From assembly GCA_905221605.1 (NCBI GenBank), contig CAJNDS010000935.1, forward strand, positions 687,368 to 751,367: a stretch of DNA of 64,000 bases. Direction: 5' to 3'. A program made the position numbers and the translations under genes. The DNA is from Symbiodinium natans. Taxonomy: Eukaryota; Sar; Dinophyceae; Suessiales; Symbiodiniaceae. The notes beneath the pieces are model-generated. The model had not been told where the DNA came from and did no database searches. It was given only the letters and a program-made list of their open reading frames with translations. Each line of letters opens with the position of its first letter. Position 1 is the stretch's first letter. Shown in pieces: positions 1 to 11,438 of this stretch.

Positions 1-647
1 CTACTTTCGGAAAGCCCCATATGACTTGTTTGGGGCCAGAGTTCTTGTTTAGGGTTTCGGGTCCTGGCTTTTGGCTCTCGGGGCTTCTGAACCAAAGCCC
101 GACACACCCCCTGTGTGCCAGGCCACTCTCATGCCCACCCGTTGACAATCCATTCTGGCAAAACTGAGTGGCGCTTAAACATGCCTAAACTGCCTAAGCC
201 TTCGGCCCTACAGCCTGTGAAGCCCTACACTCGAAACCCCAAATCTAAGCCAACGCTGGCTCCACACGAACCCCTACATCGCCCACACACGAAAATTTCG
301 AGCGCCACGAACCACGAAAACCTACACCGAAGACGCTGAACCTTAAGCCTTACAGCCCGAATTTGACGGGCTTTTAATAGTTTGGTACCCTAGATGAAGC
401 ATGGCTTCTCATATCAAAATCCCCGAAAGGGCTCCAATGTCTATAAGGATTCCAAACACACTCACCAATAAACGCAATAAAAACCACCCTAAAACCTAAA
501 CCATGCTTCGTACAATCCCTTCAAGACTTAAGTTGAATTTCTACAGGAAAACACAAGGTAAGTGGCCTCAACCAAATAGAGGGCATCGTCGCACGATTGT
601 TCTCAGGGTGTAGGGTTTAGTAAGTTTGGGGTTTAGGGTTTAGGGTT

Positions 648-708
648 TAGGCTTTAGGGCTTTAGGGCTTTAGGGCTTTAGGGCTTTAGGGCTTTAGGGC
701 TTTAGGGG
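648..708 (+). repeat. Variant telomere-like array, 8-bp unit GGGCTTTA
   Basis: About seven copies of an 8-base variant of the telomere unit follow ordinary TTTAGGG units. On the minus strand the array lies directly after the last readable codons of the NAC alpha gene. Confidence 0.85.
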
Positions 709-3700
709 GTGATCCAGGCCGCGGCCTTCTTGTCCGCGTTCTGGAAGCCCGCAAGGTTCTGAACGGCGTTTGCCTGCAGCACGGGTGGGGTCTGAGGATT
801 TCGAGCGGTTTAGGGTTTAGGGTTTAGGGTTCAGGGTTCAGGGTTCAGGGTTCAGCACCCGGCAACCTCGACCCTGAACCCTAGCAGACTTCACAGCCCC
901 CTGCGGCCCACAAGAGGTCTCCAGAGACACATCCCGCCCAAGCTCACCTTCTATAGGGGCCTTAAATATTAGAATAGGGTTTTAGGGATGAGTCTAGTGT
1001 ACTTGTATACCGACCCCTATCGTACATAGTTGCAACCTCTGCAAAAGCTACCCTCAAGCCGCCGAGAGACGCCGAACATCGAAACCCTGCTCCCCAAGGC
1101 TTCGGGTGCAGGATTCGGAGGTTTAGGGTTTAGGGTTTAGGGTTTAGGGTTTAGGGTTTAGGGTTTAGGGTTTAGGGTTTAGGGTTTAGGGACCGACGTC
1201 CCCCAAAAGTGGGTGCATCTCTCCAAAGCCCAAAGCCCTAGCAGACCTCCGATGCCCCGCCTGCGCCTGTGCGCTCAAGTCTTCGACCTGGGGTTAGGGT
1301 TTAGGGTTTAGGGTTTAGGGTTTAGGGTTTAGGGTTTAGGGTTTAGGGTTTAGGGTTTAGGGTTTAGGGTTTAGGGTGGGTCTGGTTGGCTTCTTAGTAG
1401 GGAATGAGGGAAGGAGGTACCCTACATAATCCCTTGAAGGGCATCTAATTACCTCATTCCCTACACTCTAAACCCTCAACCCCCACCCTACTAAGAACCT
1501 GGCATCGGCTTCTTCTGGGGACCGTTGGGGAAGTTGGGAGATCAAGGGTGGTCGATCACGGAACCCTGAACCCCTGTACCCGGACTTCCTGGACACCCGG
1601 AAACCAATTTAGGGTTTTAAGGTTTAGGCCAGACCATAATAGTACTACAAATGTGTTCAGGGTTTAGGGTTTAGGGTTTCGGGCTTAGGGTCGCAACAAC
1701 TCTTTCGTGAGCTCACGGGTGGGGTCTGGTCTCAAAGCGGCCTTGGCTTCGCCAAAGACGATGTAGGTGTCCGAGCTCTGTGCCTCTTTTTTGCGGGCAG
1801 CATAGGGTTTAGGGTTTAGTACAACTGCAGTACTGGTCTTGGTCAAAGTTTAGGGTTCAGGGTTTTAGGGTTTAGGGTCATTCTTGCAGCAGGGCCTTGT
1901 GCACGTCAGGCTTGGCAATCACGAAGAGGATGTTCTTGCCTGAGTCTGTGAGTGAAGGGGCTTTCTTTGTGTATTCATCTGTCTTTCTATATGAATAATA
2001 ATATCAATGTATATATATACATGTATATAAATACATATAGGTACATACATAAATAAGTAAATGTATGTGTGTATACATATATATATATATACATGGAGTG
2101 TAAGGGCAGGGGATAACTCAAAAGGACGCGCAATGCATGCTCGCAGAAGGAACGTGTTACCAGGCTGTCACCGTGCTCGCTCAAGTGGCTGGCTGGTATC
2201 AATAGATGTTTGCATGCGCCTGGAATGAGAGACAAAAGATGTGGTACACATATTTCAAAACGTGCAAAGCCGTGTGTGGCATTGTGTTTCTGGTGTAGCC
2301 ATGTCTTTCGATCGTTTCATAGCTAGGAGCAAAAACACTGGGCCCTCAACCCTCAACCCCGGACCCCTGAACCCTAAACGCTAAATCCGAAACCCTAAAC
2401 CCTAAATCCCAAACCCTAAGCCCTAAATCCTAAACCGAACGCCCCCAGCCCCCCACCCGCACACCCCCCGAACTCCCCCGTGGAGATATGAGAGGTCAAA
2501 TTCAACTGAAGCAGGAGTCTCCAAAACATGTCACCAAAGCCGCAGGGTCTTCGGGTTTTAGGGCTTTAGGGTCGTAGCGTTTTGGGGGCTCCTTATACCC
2601 GAAATCCAAAAACCCCTTCAGCCTTTGCCGGGTGGCTCTTCTTCACTGTCACGCGCATGATACCGGGCACCTGCTTCATTCCCAGCTTTTGCACGGCCTG
2701 GCGCTGCGTGCATAGGGTCAGCGCAAAGCCTTCTAGTAGAGGGATAAGCTTAGGCTTGTGGGGTGTAGTTAGTTTTTCACAGTTCATTGAAAATTTAAGG
2801 GGTCTAGGTTCACGGTTTAACTCGATTGCAAAAAGTTTGAAAACTAGGTGGACAGGTCGCCAGGGTTTAGCGACCAGGGTTTGGGTTGGGGCCGCAGCCC
2901 TTGAACAGGACACCCGAAACCCTGAACCCTAAACCCTCTACTAAACCCTAAACCCTAAAGCCTAAACCCTAAACCCTAAACCCTAAACAATAAACCCTAA
3001 ACCCTAAACACCCTGAGACCCATGGACCTTGCGGCTCTTCTTCTCGGACCTGTTCTGCTTCATCCTGGCGATGGGCACACACAAGGGGGTTTAGGGCTTG
3101 GGGTTTAGGGGTTGGGGTTTTGGGTTTTGGGTTTTGGGTTTTGGGTTTAGGGTTTAGGGTTTGGGGTTTAGGGTTTAGGGTTTAGGGTTTAGGGTTTAGG
3201 TTTAGGGTTCAGGGTGTAGGTTCAGCCCCCATACCCGGAGCCCTCCACAACCCTGCCCGCAGGGCTTTCGGGCTTAGGGTTTAGGGGTTTTGGGTTTTGG
3301 GCTTTCGGGCGAGGTGCCATGGGGGGGGGGGGGAAGGTTGGGGGGGGGGGGGGTTTAGGGGTTGCTTCGGGATTATCGTATTTTAATGGGGAGGCGCGTG
3401 ACACGTGTTGGGGTCGGGGTATGTTTCGGGTATGTTTCGGGGTGTGTTTCGGGGGTATGTTTCGGGTATGTTTCGCGGCATCAGGAGCTACTTTACCCGC
3501 AATTTCGGGGGTATGTTACGGGGTATGTTTCGGGGGTTTGTTTCGGGGTATGTTACGGGGTATGTTTCGTGGGTGTGCAACCCGTGTGCCATTCTTAAAC
3601 CTGAGCCCCCCAAAAAAACACAAACGGTGAAGGGAGAAAAGAAGGGCCCGGGAAGTCCTGTTAAGAAAGCTTTGGCTATCTTGGCTGCACTCAGGACGGT

Positions 3701-5276
3701 AGCTATAAATTAAAATTTTAGCTGCCTTACTAAGAAACCCAACAAACCCAAAAAAAGGTAAGGATCTAAAGTTACGGTAAAGTACCACAAAGCTGTTGTT
3801 GCGGGTTTGAAGGGTGGCCCCCTGGGGGAGTTAAAAGGATAGCCGACAACAGACGTTAAACTTTCGGCTTGCAAAGCGAACCCCAAACCCAGAGCTCCTG
3901 AATCATAGCACTTAAGCCTCTGACTGTCACCCGAAGCACCAAAACCCTACCTGAAAGTTCATATGGGTAGCTAAAAGTAGGGTTATAGGCAACCCCGTTT
4001 TACGGTTATCAACCAAGTACCATTAGAGTTCTTCTACTGAGAACCCCACTTGTAACCATCCATGAACCTCCAAAAAAAGCGTTAGGGTTTAGGGTTTAGG
4101 GTTTAGGGTTTAGGGTTTAGGGTTTAGGGTTTAGGGTTTAGGGTTTAGGGTTTAGGGTTTAGGGTGGAGGGAAGCGGGTTCAGGGTTTCGGGAGCCATCC
4201 CCACCCCCCTGGCAATTTGCCAGGCCTCTCGCCGCCGGTCTCGCCCTGCGCCCAGGGGCAGCTCCGCCCGACCCTAAACCCTAAACTTTAAACGCCAAAC
4301 CCTAAAGCCTAAAGCCTAAAGCCCAAAGCCTAAACCCTAAACCCTAAACCCTAAACTTAAACCCCCAAACCTGGAGCCTAAGCCCCGAACTTTGGCTTCT
4401 GGTCTACCCCACGCCTTGCTTGTTGAACATGCTCAACCGCAGTATGGGGACGCCATTCATCATACCTCAAACTCTTTACCCTCAACTCGAGCAATCCCTA
4501 ACACCCTAAAGCCTAAACCCCTATATCAGCCGAGTGCTTTGAGGCTTAGGGCTTGCATCTCGGGATCGGGGTCACAGCCCCCCAGCCCCCCAGCTCCCCC
4601 ATCACCACCACCACCACCACCACCACCACCACCACCACCACCACCACCACCACCACCACAAAAACAAAAAACAAGCAACTGTCGGAACCCTAAACCCTAC
4701 TTACCTGACTTGTTCTACTTGCCCTACTTACCCTACGTACCCTAGTTACCCTACTTACCCGACTTACCCTACTTACCCTACTTACCCTACTTGCTCTACT
4801 TGCACTAGTTGCCCTACTTACCCTAGTTACCCTATTTAGGGTTTAGGGTTTAGGGTTTAGGGTTTAGGGTTTAGGGTTTAGGGCAAGCCATGGACGGCCT
4901 CGAGGTTGGGCATCTCCTCATCCGAGCCACTCCTGGAGGGCGAAGAAGAGGAGATAAACCCTAAACCCTAAACCCTAAACCCTAAACCCTAAACCCTAAA
5001 CCCTAAACCCTAACCCCAAACTCTTGCTTGGTTGAGGGCTTTGGTTCTTTGGGAGTTTGTTTGTTTTGCGGGTGGTTCCCCTAAGGCTCCAAGGACCCTC
5101 CTTCAAAGGGACCGGTACCTCCTAGACAGGGTTCAAGGTTCAGGGTTCAGGGTTCAGGGTTTAGGGTTTAGGGTTTAGGGGGGCCCAAAGAGCCTTCGGG
5201 TCATAAGCAAGTAGCAGTAAAGCCTGCCAAGAGGCTCGTCATCGCTGTCGGCGTTGCGGATCTCTGGCTCATCGCC
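702..5276 (-). CDS. NACA: Nascent polypeptide-associated complex alpha subunit, multi-exon
   Basis: NAC alpha binds ribosomes with NAC beta and contacts nascent chains. Exons in order (minus): 5224-5276 and 4899-4932 (acidic N-terminal region), 4226-4245, 3028-3064 (NRSEKKSRK), 2637-2703 (QKLGMKQVPGIMRVTVKK), 1896-1945 (GKNILFVIAKPDVHK), 1742-1777 (SSDTYIVFGEAK), 1261-1287 (VEDLSAQAQ), 726-773 (ANAVQNLAGFQNADKK, possibly reading on to a TAA at 702-704). The joins keep one reading frame and give the conserved NAC core in the right order. Eight donors are GC (AG|GC) and one is GT (after 3028); all acceptors are AG. Introns hold TTTAGGG arrays and, in the 1287-1742 intron, a family D element. 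The start codon and the usual C-terminal UBA domain were not found, so the 5' end, and perhaps the 3' end, are incomplete. Identity is firm; the 4226 and 726 exons are less sure. Confidence 0.88.
1115..1192 (+). repeat. Interstitial TTTAGGG array
   Basis: About eleven near-perfect TTTAGGG units, inside the NAC alpha gene just downstream (minus sense) of exon 1261-1287. A second array of about twelve units (1293-1377) lies on the other side of that exon, so a 27-nt exon sits between two telomere-like blocks. Confidence 0.95.
1391..1497. mobile_element. Family D MITE-like element
   Basis: Begins TTCTTAGTAGGGAATGAGGG and ends with its inverse. The right arm is split: a stretch of TTTAGGG-type units on the minus strand interrupts it between ATTCCCTAC and ACTAAGAA. 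The element lies in a NAC alpha intron. Other copies are near 20827, 27669 and 29411, with a fragment at 23243-23276. Confidence 0.8.
3416..3575 (+). repeat. Imperfect 12-bp tandem repeat (GTATGTTTCGGG)
   Basis: Around ten imperfect copies of GTATGTTTCGGG and the variants GTATGTTACGGG and GTGTGTTTCGGG, interrupted once at about 3478-3510. All frames are open through it because of the repeat, so the apparent proteins here are not believed. Confidence 0.85.
3680..3792 (+). mobile_element. Family A dispersed element (SINE-like)
   Basis: One of seven plus-strand copies of a roughly 112-bp sequence from CTTGGCTGCACTCAGGA to GTACCACAAAG. An internal stem pairs GGTAGCT with AGCTGCC across an A/T-rich loop, and a second pairs CTTACT with GGTAAG. 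Other copies: 7262, 21718, 23133, 32393, 33373 and 36801. Confidence 0.85.
4081..4165 (+). repeat. Interstitial TTTAGGG array
   Basis: About twelve perfect TTTAGGG units in an intron of the NAC alpha gene, between exons 4226-4245 and 3028-3064. Confidence 0.95.
4602..4659 (+). repeat. (CAC)n microsatellite
   Basis: About nineteen uninterrupted CAC/ACC triplets. The apparent polyproline frame across it is a product of the microsatellite. Confidence 0.95.
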
Positions 5277-6418
5277 CTGGGGATGGGACGTAGGGTTCAG
5301 GGTCTAGGGTTTAGGGTTTAGGGTTTAGGGCCTAGGGTTTAGGGTTTGGAGGCTCGAGACTCACGAAACACGTATGGGCTTCCGGAAAAGCCGGAGTCCT
5401 TTTTGGGGGCTCCATATCAAGGATCGTGGACTTTCGGATATAGTACTACTAGTTCCCCCTCCTTAAAATCAAAACAATCAAACAACTACATATATATATA
5501 TACACATATAAATATGTCTATGTGTACATATATACACGACATGATGATCTCTATATTACCTTTACAACGAAGAATCTCTTTATTTCTGGGGGGACGTTCT
5601 TCGGCCAATATTGCATTCAGGGTATCCTCACAGTCCTGGGCCTCTACCTGGGACCTTTTACAGCTTAGGGTTTAGGGTTTAGGGTTTAGGGTTTAGGGTT
5701 TAGGGTTTAGTTTAGGGTAATCACCCGCACCGACTCTTTGACCTCCGGAGACTCCCGGAAGAAGGAAGCACCAACAGAAGGCCCGCAACTCTCTGAAAAC
5801 CCCACCCCCCCCCCCCCCCCCCCCCCCCCCCTTCTGCAACCTCAACCCTGAAGGCACAAGGGCTCCTTACTTAAAACAAAAAGACCCACTAGCAGCACAG
5901 GGTACTCTACTAACCCCCCTCCCCCAAACTCTACAACACAGAAAGCCGACCTTGGTCATGGTGACGCGAAGGGCCGAGGGACAAGCTGGTGGAACTAGCT
6001 ACCTGGGTGAGCCAAAAAAAGATTCGCAGAGGCCGGCCATCGAGGGTGGATCTTCAATGTCGGCCGTTTTGGCGGCCTAAGCCCTAAACCCTAAAACCAC
6101 CCCAAAACCCTAAACCCCTAAACCCCTCAACTCCAAACCCTAAACCCTTAAACTCCTCAACCCCAAACCCTTAACCCTATAGCCCTGAACCCCTAAAACC
6201 CTGTAAACCCCTAAACCCTATCCCTAAAACCGAAACCCTGAAACTACGGCACTCTGCGTTGAAGGGGCAAGCTCTGAAAATGGTCTTCGAAGCACCGGTG
6301 GGTTGGGGAGTTGAGGAGCTTAGAGGTTTGAGGCTCTTCAGAGTGTAGGGGTTTGGGATGTATTGCCATTGTTCACCTGAATTTACTATCATTATTAGTT
6401 AATATATTCGTGTTCTTT

Positions 6419-6529
6419 CTTGGCAGCCCAGTAACCATATCACAATAAGCGCACCCTTGTTTGGGTTGGTCGCTTTGGAAGGGGAACCTCAAACCAAAAA
6501 AAGGGAAAGGGTACCACTGGGCTACCACG
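6419..6529. mobile_element. Family C MITE-like element
   Basis: Starts CTTGGCAGCCCAG and ends CTGGGCTACCACG, close to an inverted match. The interior contains the GGGTACC segments shared with the copies at 8761, 17877 and 28324. Confidence 0.8.
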
Positions 6530-6775
6530 ATTTTGTGAAGCAAAACGAGGTGCTGAGGGGGGAACCCTAAACCCTGATTAAACCCTGAACCCTAAGCTCT
6601 AAACCCTAAACCCTAAACCCTAAACCCTAAACCCTAAACCCTAAACCCTAAACCCTAAACCCTAAACTCTAAACCCTAAACCCTAAACCCTAAACCCTAA
6701 ACCCTAAACCCTAAACCCTAAACCCTAAACCCTAAACCCTAAACCCTAAACCGCAGCCGCCCTCCCCCCCCGAAG

Positions 6776-6817
6776 AGCCTCGATGTGGCTGTCCTCAAGA
6801 TGGCTGCCAATTGCAAG
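6776..6817 (+). CDS. Candidate exon, unknown host protein
   Basis: Reads SLDVAVLKMAANCK, preceded by AAG and followed by a GC donor (AAG|GCTAGG). It lies between CCCTAAA and TTTAGGG arrays in the same pattern as the proven NAC alpha exons. The product is not recognised, and other frames are open over such a short span. Confidence 0.4.
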
Positions 6818-7261
6818 GCTAGGAGGGGTCGGAGTTGGGGGTTTAGGGTTTAGGGTTTAGGGTTTAGGGTTTAGGGTTTAGGGTTCAGGGTTCAGGGTTT
6901 AGGTTTCAGGGGTTAGGGTTTACGGCTTGGGGGGGGCGGGGTTTTAATCTTAGCACTTGAGGTTGACAGGACTGATGTTTTACGAGTCATTTGCGCCACT
7001 TTCTCTCCAAAACTTGCTGTGCCCCTGCGGATTCTTGCTGCAGTGACAACGACTCCGGTCTCTGTTACAGATCGGCCAACATTTTTTGGCCACTTTCACT
7101 TAGTTGCTGAGCTCATAAGCCCCAAAAAATGTACACTTTCAGTTCTAGAGGGGGTTATCGTATCCCAAGAAAGTGTAAGGTGTACTCACTCAGGCACTAA
7201 GTTCAATAGTCGCAGCAAAAACGAACATGAGCTGCGGCGTTCCAGGTCGGGCTTAGGGCTT

Positions 7262-7359
7262 CTTGGTTGCACTTAGGAGGGCAGCTAGAAATTAAACTTT
7301 CAGCTGACCACTAGGAAATCCGATAAGCCCAAAAAGGCTAAGGGCCTAAAGCCACAAAG
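7262..7359 (+). mobile_element. Family A dispersed element, diverged copy
   Basis: Starts CTTGGTTGCACTTAGGAGGG and ends GCCACAAAG. It is shorter and more diverged than the other copies, but keeps the GGCAGCT/AGCTG stem. Confidence 0.75.
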
Positions 7360-7716
7360 GTTTCTGGGGGTTTAGGGCTTTAGGACTTCAAGGGTTGAGG
7401 GGCTTAGGATTCTAGGACTTTAGAATGTTGGGCCTGTTGGGGGACTTCAGGGTTTTGGGGTTGTAGGCTCTATGGGGGGGGGGGGCTTGGGGATATACCC
7501 TCCTAAACCCTAAACCCTAAACCCTAAACCCTAAACCCTACACCCTAAACCCTGAACCCTGAACCCTAAACAAGACTAGGCTCTAAGTTCGACCCCTTGG
7601 ACGTGAAAGGCCTCCAAGCCCTGCAAACTCTACAAGCACTATATAAAACCTCCAGCCTTGCGGGGTTTGGGTTTAGGGTTTAGGGTTTAGAATTTGGGGT
7701 TTAGGGTTTAGGGCTA

Positions 7717-7830
7717 CTGGACCCAAGAGTAACCTAGGATGAAAAAAGGGTGCCCTTTTTGGTTTCAAGAGGGCTTCTAAGGGAACCCAAGCCCGAAAAA
7801 GCGGGAATAGGGGCCTACTCTCGGTCCTAG
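7717..7830. mobile_element. Family B MITE-like element
   Basis: Starts CTGGACCCAAGAGTAACC and ends CTACTCTCGGTCCTAG, imperfect inverses of each other. The interior GGGTGCCCTTTTTGG is shared with the other family B copies at 14258, 14722, 20268, 29326, 31082, 33090 and 38891. Confidence 0.85.
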
Positions 7831-8111
7831 TAAACCCTACAATCACCCACCGAAGCCTGCGCCCTCAACCCTACAGACCCCCACAATCATTAAGATTATT
7901 AAACTCCAAACCCCAAACCCTAAACCCCAAACCCTAAACCCTAAACCCTAAACCCTATACCCCAAACCCCAAACCCCAAAGCCTCCTGAGAAGCCCTACA
8001 TGCCGCCCAAGTCGCCAGAAAAATCACCACCTCCGCACCGGCCCTCCAGGCGCCTTCCATGCGCGCCAGCCTAAGGATTCCCAGGGAAGGGTTTAGGGTT
8101 TAGGGTTTAGG

Positions 8112-8259
8112 GTTTATAGGGTTTATAGGGTTTATAGGGTTTATAGGGTTTATAGGGTTTATAGGGTTTATAGGGTTTACAGGGTTTATAGGGTTTATAG
8201 GGTTTATAGGGTTTATAGGGTTTATAGGGTTTATAGGGTTTATAGGGTTTATAGGGTTT
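8112..8259 (+). repeat. Variant telomere-like array, 9-bp unit GGGTTTATA
   Basis: About sixteen copies of GGGTTTATA in tandem, with one ACA variant, flanked by ordinary TTTAGGG units. Since nine is a multiple of three, the array gives a false open frame of repeated INP triplets on the minus strand. Confidence 0.95.
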
Positions 8260-8760
8260 AGGGTTCCGAGGGCACAGAACCCGGGCATATTGGGTTTAGG
8301 GTGCTTATGGCTCAGGTCGCAGGGTAGGGTTTAGCATGTTTAGGCTTAGGGTTTAGGGTGTTAAGGGATTCTATTAATATGGGCCCGCCCACCCCCGTCC
8401 CCCCCCTGTGGTTCATGGTGGGTTGTGCTCGTGGTGTTTTTTGGGTTAACGGCAGGGTTTGGGGGGGATACCATGGGGGGACACCATGGATACCATTGGG
8501 GGGGGGGGGGGGGTGCATATAGGGCTCAAGCCTACGGAGCGGTCTTTAGTCTGAGGGTAGCCCCAAACCTTGAACCCTAAACTCTAAAACCACCGTGAAC
8601 CAATGGACCAAGGGGGTACTATACTCCCAATTATGGACGGTTAGTATAAGGGTGAACATCCCAACTTGTCGGGCTAGTTACTTCGGGAATGGGGTTACCT
8701 GTAAGGTCGAGGGTTCACAAGTTTAGGCTTTCACTTTCCGACTTGGGGTCTGCCGTCTAC

Positions 8761-8875
8761 CTTGGCAGCACAGTGACCAGACCATGATAAGGGTGCCCCT
8801 GTTTTGGTATGGTTTACTTTACAAGCCAACCTAGACCCCAAAAAAAGGGGCAAAGGGTACCACTGGGCTACCAAG
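8761..8875. mobile_element. Family C MITE-like element with possible 4-bp target duplication
   Basis: Starts CTTGGCAGCACAG and ends CTGGGCTACCAAG, inverted repeats. CTAC occurs directly outside both ends (8757-8760 and 8876-8879), which fits a 4-bp target-site duplication, though four bases can match by chance. Confidence 0.8.
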
Positions 8876-8909
8876 CTACCGATTTTTAGGCATTTTTGTT
8901 CGGGATTCA

Positions 8910-9019
8910 CTACTATTTGCTCAAGAACCCCCCAACAAAATTGACATATTCTTCCTCATAGGGGCAATCTAGGGCTGATTTTCTGTTCTGTTTGGAGGGA
9001 TTCTTCAGCAAAACAGTAG
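8910..9019. mobile_element. Family F MITE-like element
   Basis: Starts CTACTATTTGCTCAAGAACC and ends TTCTTCAGCAAAACAGTAG, an imperfect inverse. It shares an interior TTCTTCCT/CAAT segment with copies at 11262, 30969, 31888, 35068 and 38204. Confidence 0.75.
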
Positions 9020-9330
9020 GATGGAATCTACCTCAAGTCGTACGAAGGGTCCCTTTCAATCATACTCGCATATGTCTCACTCCATGGCGGGGTCTTGGGC
9101 TCTTTGGCCTTCCTCGGTATTCGGGCTCGAAGGGTGGAACTTGGCATCCCGACATCAAGCCCCGGCGCTCACCCAGGCGTACCAGCCGCACCTGTGCGGA
9201 GGGCGCCACTGACTTGGGTCTGCAGCTTGTTTTGCCTGGGGCCGAAGAGGCCCTGTCACCCTAAACCTTATAAACCAAAAACCCTAAACTCTGAACCCTA
9301 AACCCGAAACCCTAAACCCTAAACCCCCAG

Positions 9331-9390
9331 AAATGCATGGGGGACTTTGACATGCTGAGGGCACTCAGGGGCTTCAAGCCCACATCGCAG
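9331..9390 (+). CDS. Candidate exon, unknown host protein
   Basis: Sixty nucleotides, phase 0 at both ends, after CCCCCAG and before a GC donor (TCGCAG|GCTGAG). It reads KCMGDFDMLRALRGFKPTSQ. The fit to the local splice pattern and the amino-acid mix favour a real exon; the product is not recognised. Confidence 0.5.
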
Positions 9391-9697
9391 GCTGAGGTGG
9401 CCCCACAGTTTTGTGGGGGCCACCCGAGGCCGGCGGGTTTGGGGTTTAGGGTTTAGGTTTTCGGGGTTTAGGGTTTAGGGTTTTAGGGGTTTAGGGTTTT
9501 AGGGTTTAGGGGTTTAGGGATTTAGGGTTTTGGGGTTTTAGGGTTTTAGGGGTTTAGGGTTTTAGGGTTTTGGGGTTTAGGGGTTTAGGGGTTTAGCGTT
9601 TTAGGGTTTTAGGTTTAGGGTTTAGGGTTTAGGGCTAAGGAGGGACTCAGAGGGGACCCTTGGAAGGGTGCACTGGGGCCCTTTAAAGTCAGCTGAG

Positions 9698-10030
9698 AAG
9701 CCACATCCATGCCCGAGCCCTCCTTCGCTGCCTCCGCCCCCCCCGCCCCCCCCGCTCCCCCCGCCCTTCCCTGTTAGAACGGAGTGTTTTTAAGGGCTCC
9801 AGTGCATGCCCCCCCCCCGCCCCCTCTCGCTCCCCCCCCCGCCCTGTCACACACACCCCCCAATCATTTGGAGGAGCTGCAAACCGATGCCATTGTGAAA
9901 CGCACACCACCCCAACCCCGCCCCCCACACCCCACCCTCCCCCCCCCAACCCCCCCACCCCCCCCCCCCCCCCCCACCCCCCCCCCACCCCACCCCCCAC
10001 CCCCCCCCCAACCCCCCCCCCCACCCCCTT
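9698..10030 (+). repeat. Cytosine-rich low-complexity tract
   Basis: Long C runs with scattered A and T, for example 9955-10020. Frames rich in proline (plus) and glycine (minus) cross it but are compositional artefacts. Confidence 0.9.
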
Positions 10031-10438
10031 TAACCCCTCTGCCCTTGCAAAACCCTCTTTCCTCCTTTCCTGTCCCGGGCCGGCCGGGCTGCCGAGGCGG
10101 CGCGCGCAAGCGTTTACAATTACCCTTATCTCGTGCCTATTTACCTAAGTAGACCCCTAAGGTCCCTTTTGAGTGCCCTTGAAGAGTAGGGTCTCAAGCG
10201 GAAAGCATCATAAGGGAACCGGTCTAGGTTTCGCGTGTCATGAAGGCGGGGTGGCTGTCGTAGCCTGGCCACCCTAAACCCTAAACCCTGAATCCTACGC
10301 AACGCGCCCATCGGATTCCTGGCATTCTCTGGTGCCGGGTAGGACGGCCCTTGTGCAGCTAGGGCTTCATTCTTAGGGTTTAGGGTTTAGGGTTTAGGGT
10401 TTAGGGTTTAGGGTTTAGGGCTTAGGGTTGCATCCAGC

Positions 10439-10465
10439 CTTTGGCAGCTTCTGGATGTAGTCTAC
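10439..10465 (-). CDS. Candidate 27-nt exon, unknown host protein
   Basis: After GCGCCCAG and before a GC donor (CCAAAG|GCTGGA), phase 0 at both ends, reading VDYIQKLPK. The size and splice signals mirror NAC alpha exon 1261-1287. The product is not recognised. Confidence 0.45.
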
Positions 10466-11261
10466 CTGGGCGCAGTGTAGAGTCCAATGATTTGGGCTTC
10501 TGGCCCTGAACTCTCAGCCCTAAACCCTAAACCCTAAACCCTAAACCCTAAACCCTAAACCCTAAACCCTAAACCCTAAACCCTAAACCCTGACAACGAC
10601 AGAAGGCTCCTGCCCGGGTGCTTCGTGGTTCCAAGCCCGCTAAACCCTAAACACTAAACTTCACTAAACGCTACGTACACACCTTAAATCCTATAAACCC
10701 TACACCCTAAACCCTGGTTTGCTTCCTACGATTTAGGGTGTAGGGCCGGGGCTTGGATTTGGGATTAGCAGTGTTTCGACGCAGAACGGACTGATGGATT
10801 TAGAGCAAGCAGGGGGGCATTCGGGTCATACAGGACATGTAGGAGGTTTAGGGTTTAGGGTTTAGGGTTTAGGGTTTAGGGTTTAGGGTTTAGGGTTTAG
10901 GGTTTAGTCTTTAGGGTTTGGACCCTAAGCTGCAGCGACTTCCAGAACAACATGGGGTAGCCCATGTCAAAATCTCATGAGCGCGAAGTTCTTGGGCAGC
11001 TCCTTCTACACCCTCAGGCGAGCAAGGACCCCTCCTACAGAGGGAACTGGTACCTCCTAGGGCCGGCTCTGGGGGCTCAAAAGTTTATATAGGGTTTAGG
11101 GTTTAGGGTTTAGGGTTTAGGGTTTAGGGTTTAGGGTTTAGGGTTTAGGGGACGCATTCTTGGGGGGAAGTGGAGGACGTGAGGACGTGAGGGCCCAAGA
11201 GTACGTCCTGCAGCTCCTGAGCCAAAGGCCGGGGCCAAGAGGGCTTTGCTGCTGCACCGAT

Positions 11262-11408
11262 CTACTGCTTGCTTAAGAACCGAAAGAATCGAAAAATAGT
11301 AATCCCTATATTAAGGTTAATAAGGAAGAACAGAAAAGTAATCCCTATATCAACCTTATTAAGGAAGAATATTAGTGCTTTTTCTCTGGATTCTTAAGCA
11401 ATTCGTAG
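11262..11408. mobile_element. Family F MITE-like element
   Basis: Starts CTACTGCTTGCTTAAGAACC and ends with GGATTCTTAAGCAATTCGTAG-type sequence, an imperfect inverted repeat. Internally, AGTAATCCCTATAT and the AAGGAAGAA segment are each present twice. Confidence 0.8.
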
Positions 11409-11438
11409 TCATGTGCCCTGCCGCAAAGAGGCGCTGAC

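Larger units (their letters stand above)
5277..11438. other. No complete gene resolved: repeats plus candidate exons
   Basis: This stretch holds many TTTAGGG arrays (for example 6595-6752 on the minus strand), AT microsatellites near 5490-5530, a poly-C run near 5805-5831, elements of families A, B, C and F listed separately, and short unique segments. Three segments are listed as candidate exons (6776, 9331, 10439). Others that read like coding sequence but were left out include 7981-8058 (plus, proline and lysine rich) and 11190-11235 (plus). Confidence 0.6.

Noticed and set aside
8100-8288. 62-residue frame made of INP triplets
   Set aside because: Translation of the GGGTTTATA nine-base array, not a gene.
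9689-10152. Proline-rich and glycine-rich frames of 80-120 residues
   Set aside because: They cross a poly-C/poly-G tract and have no other support.
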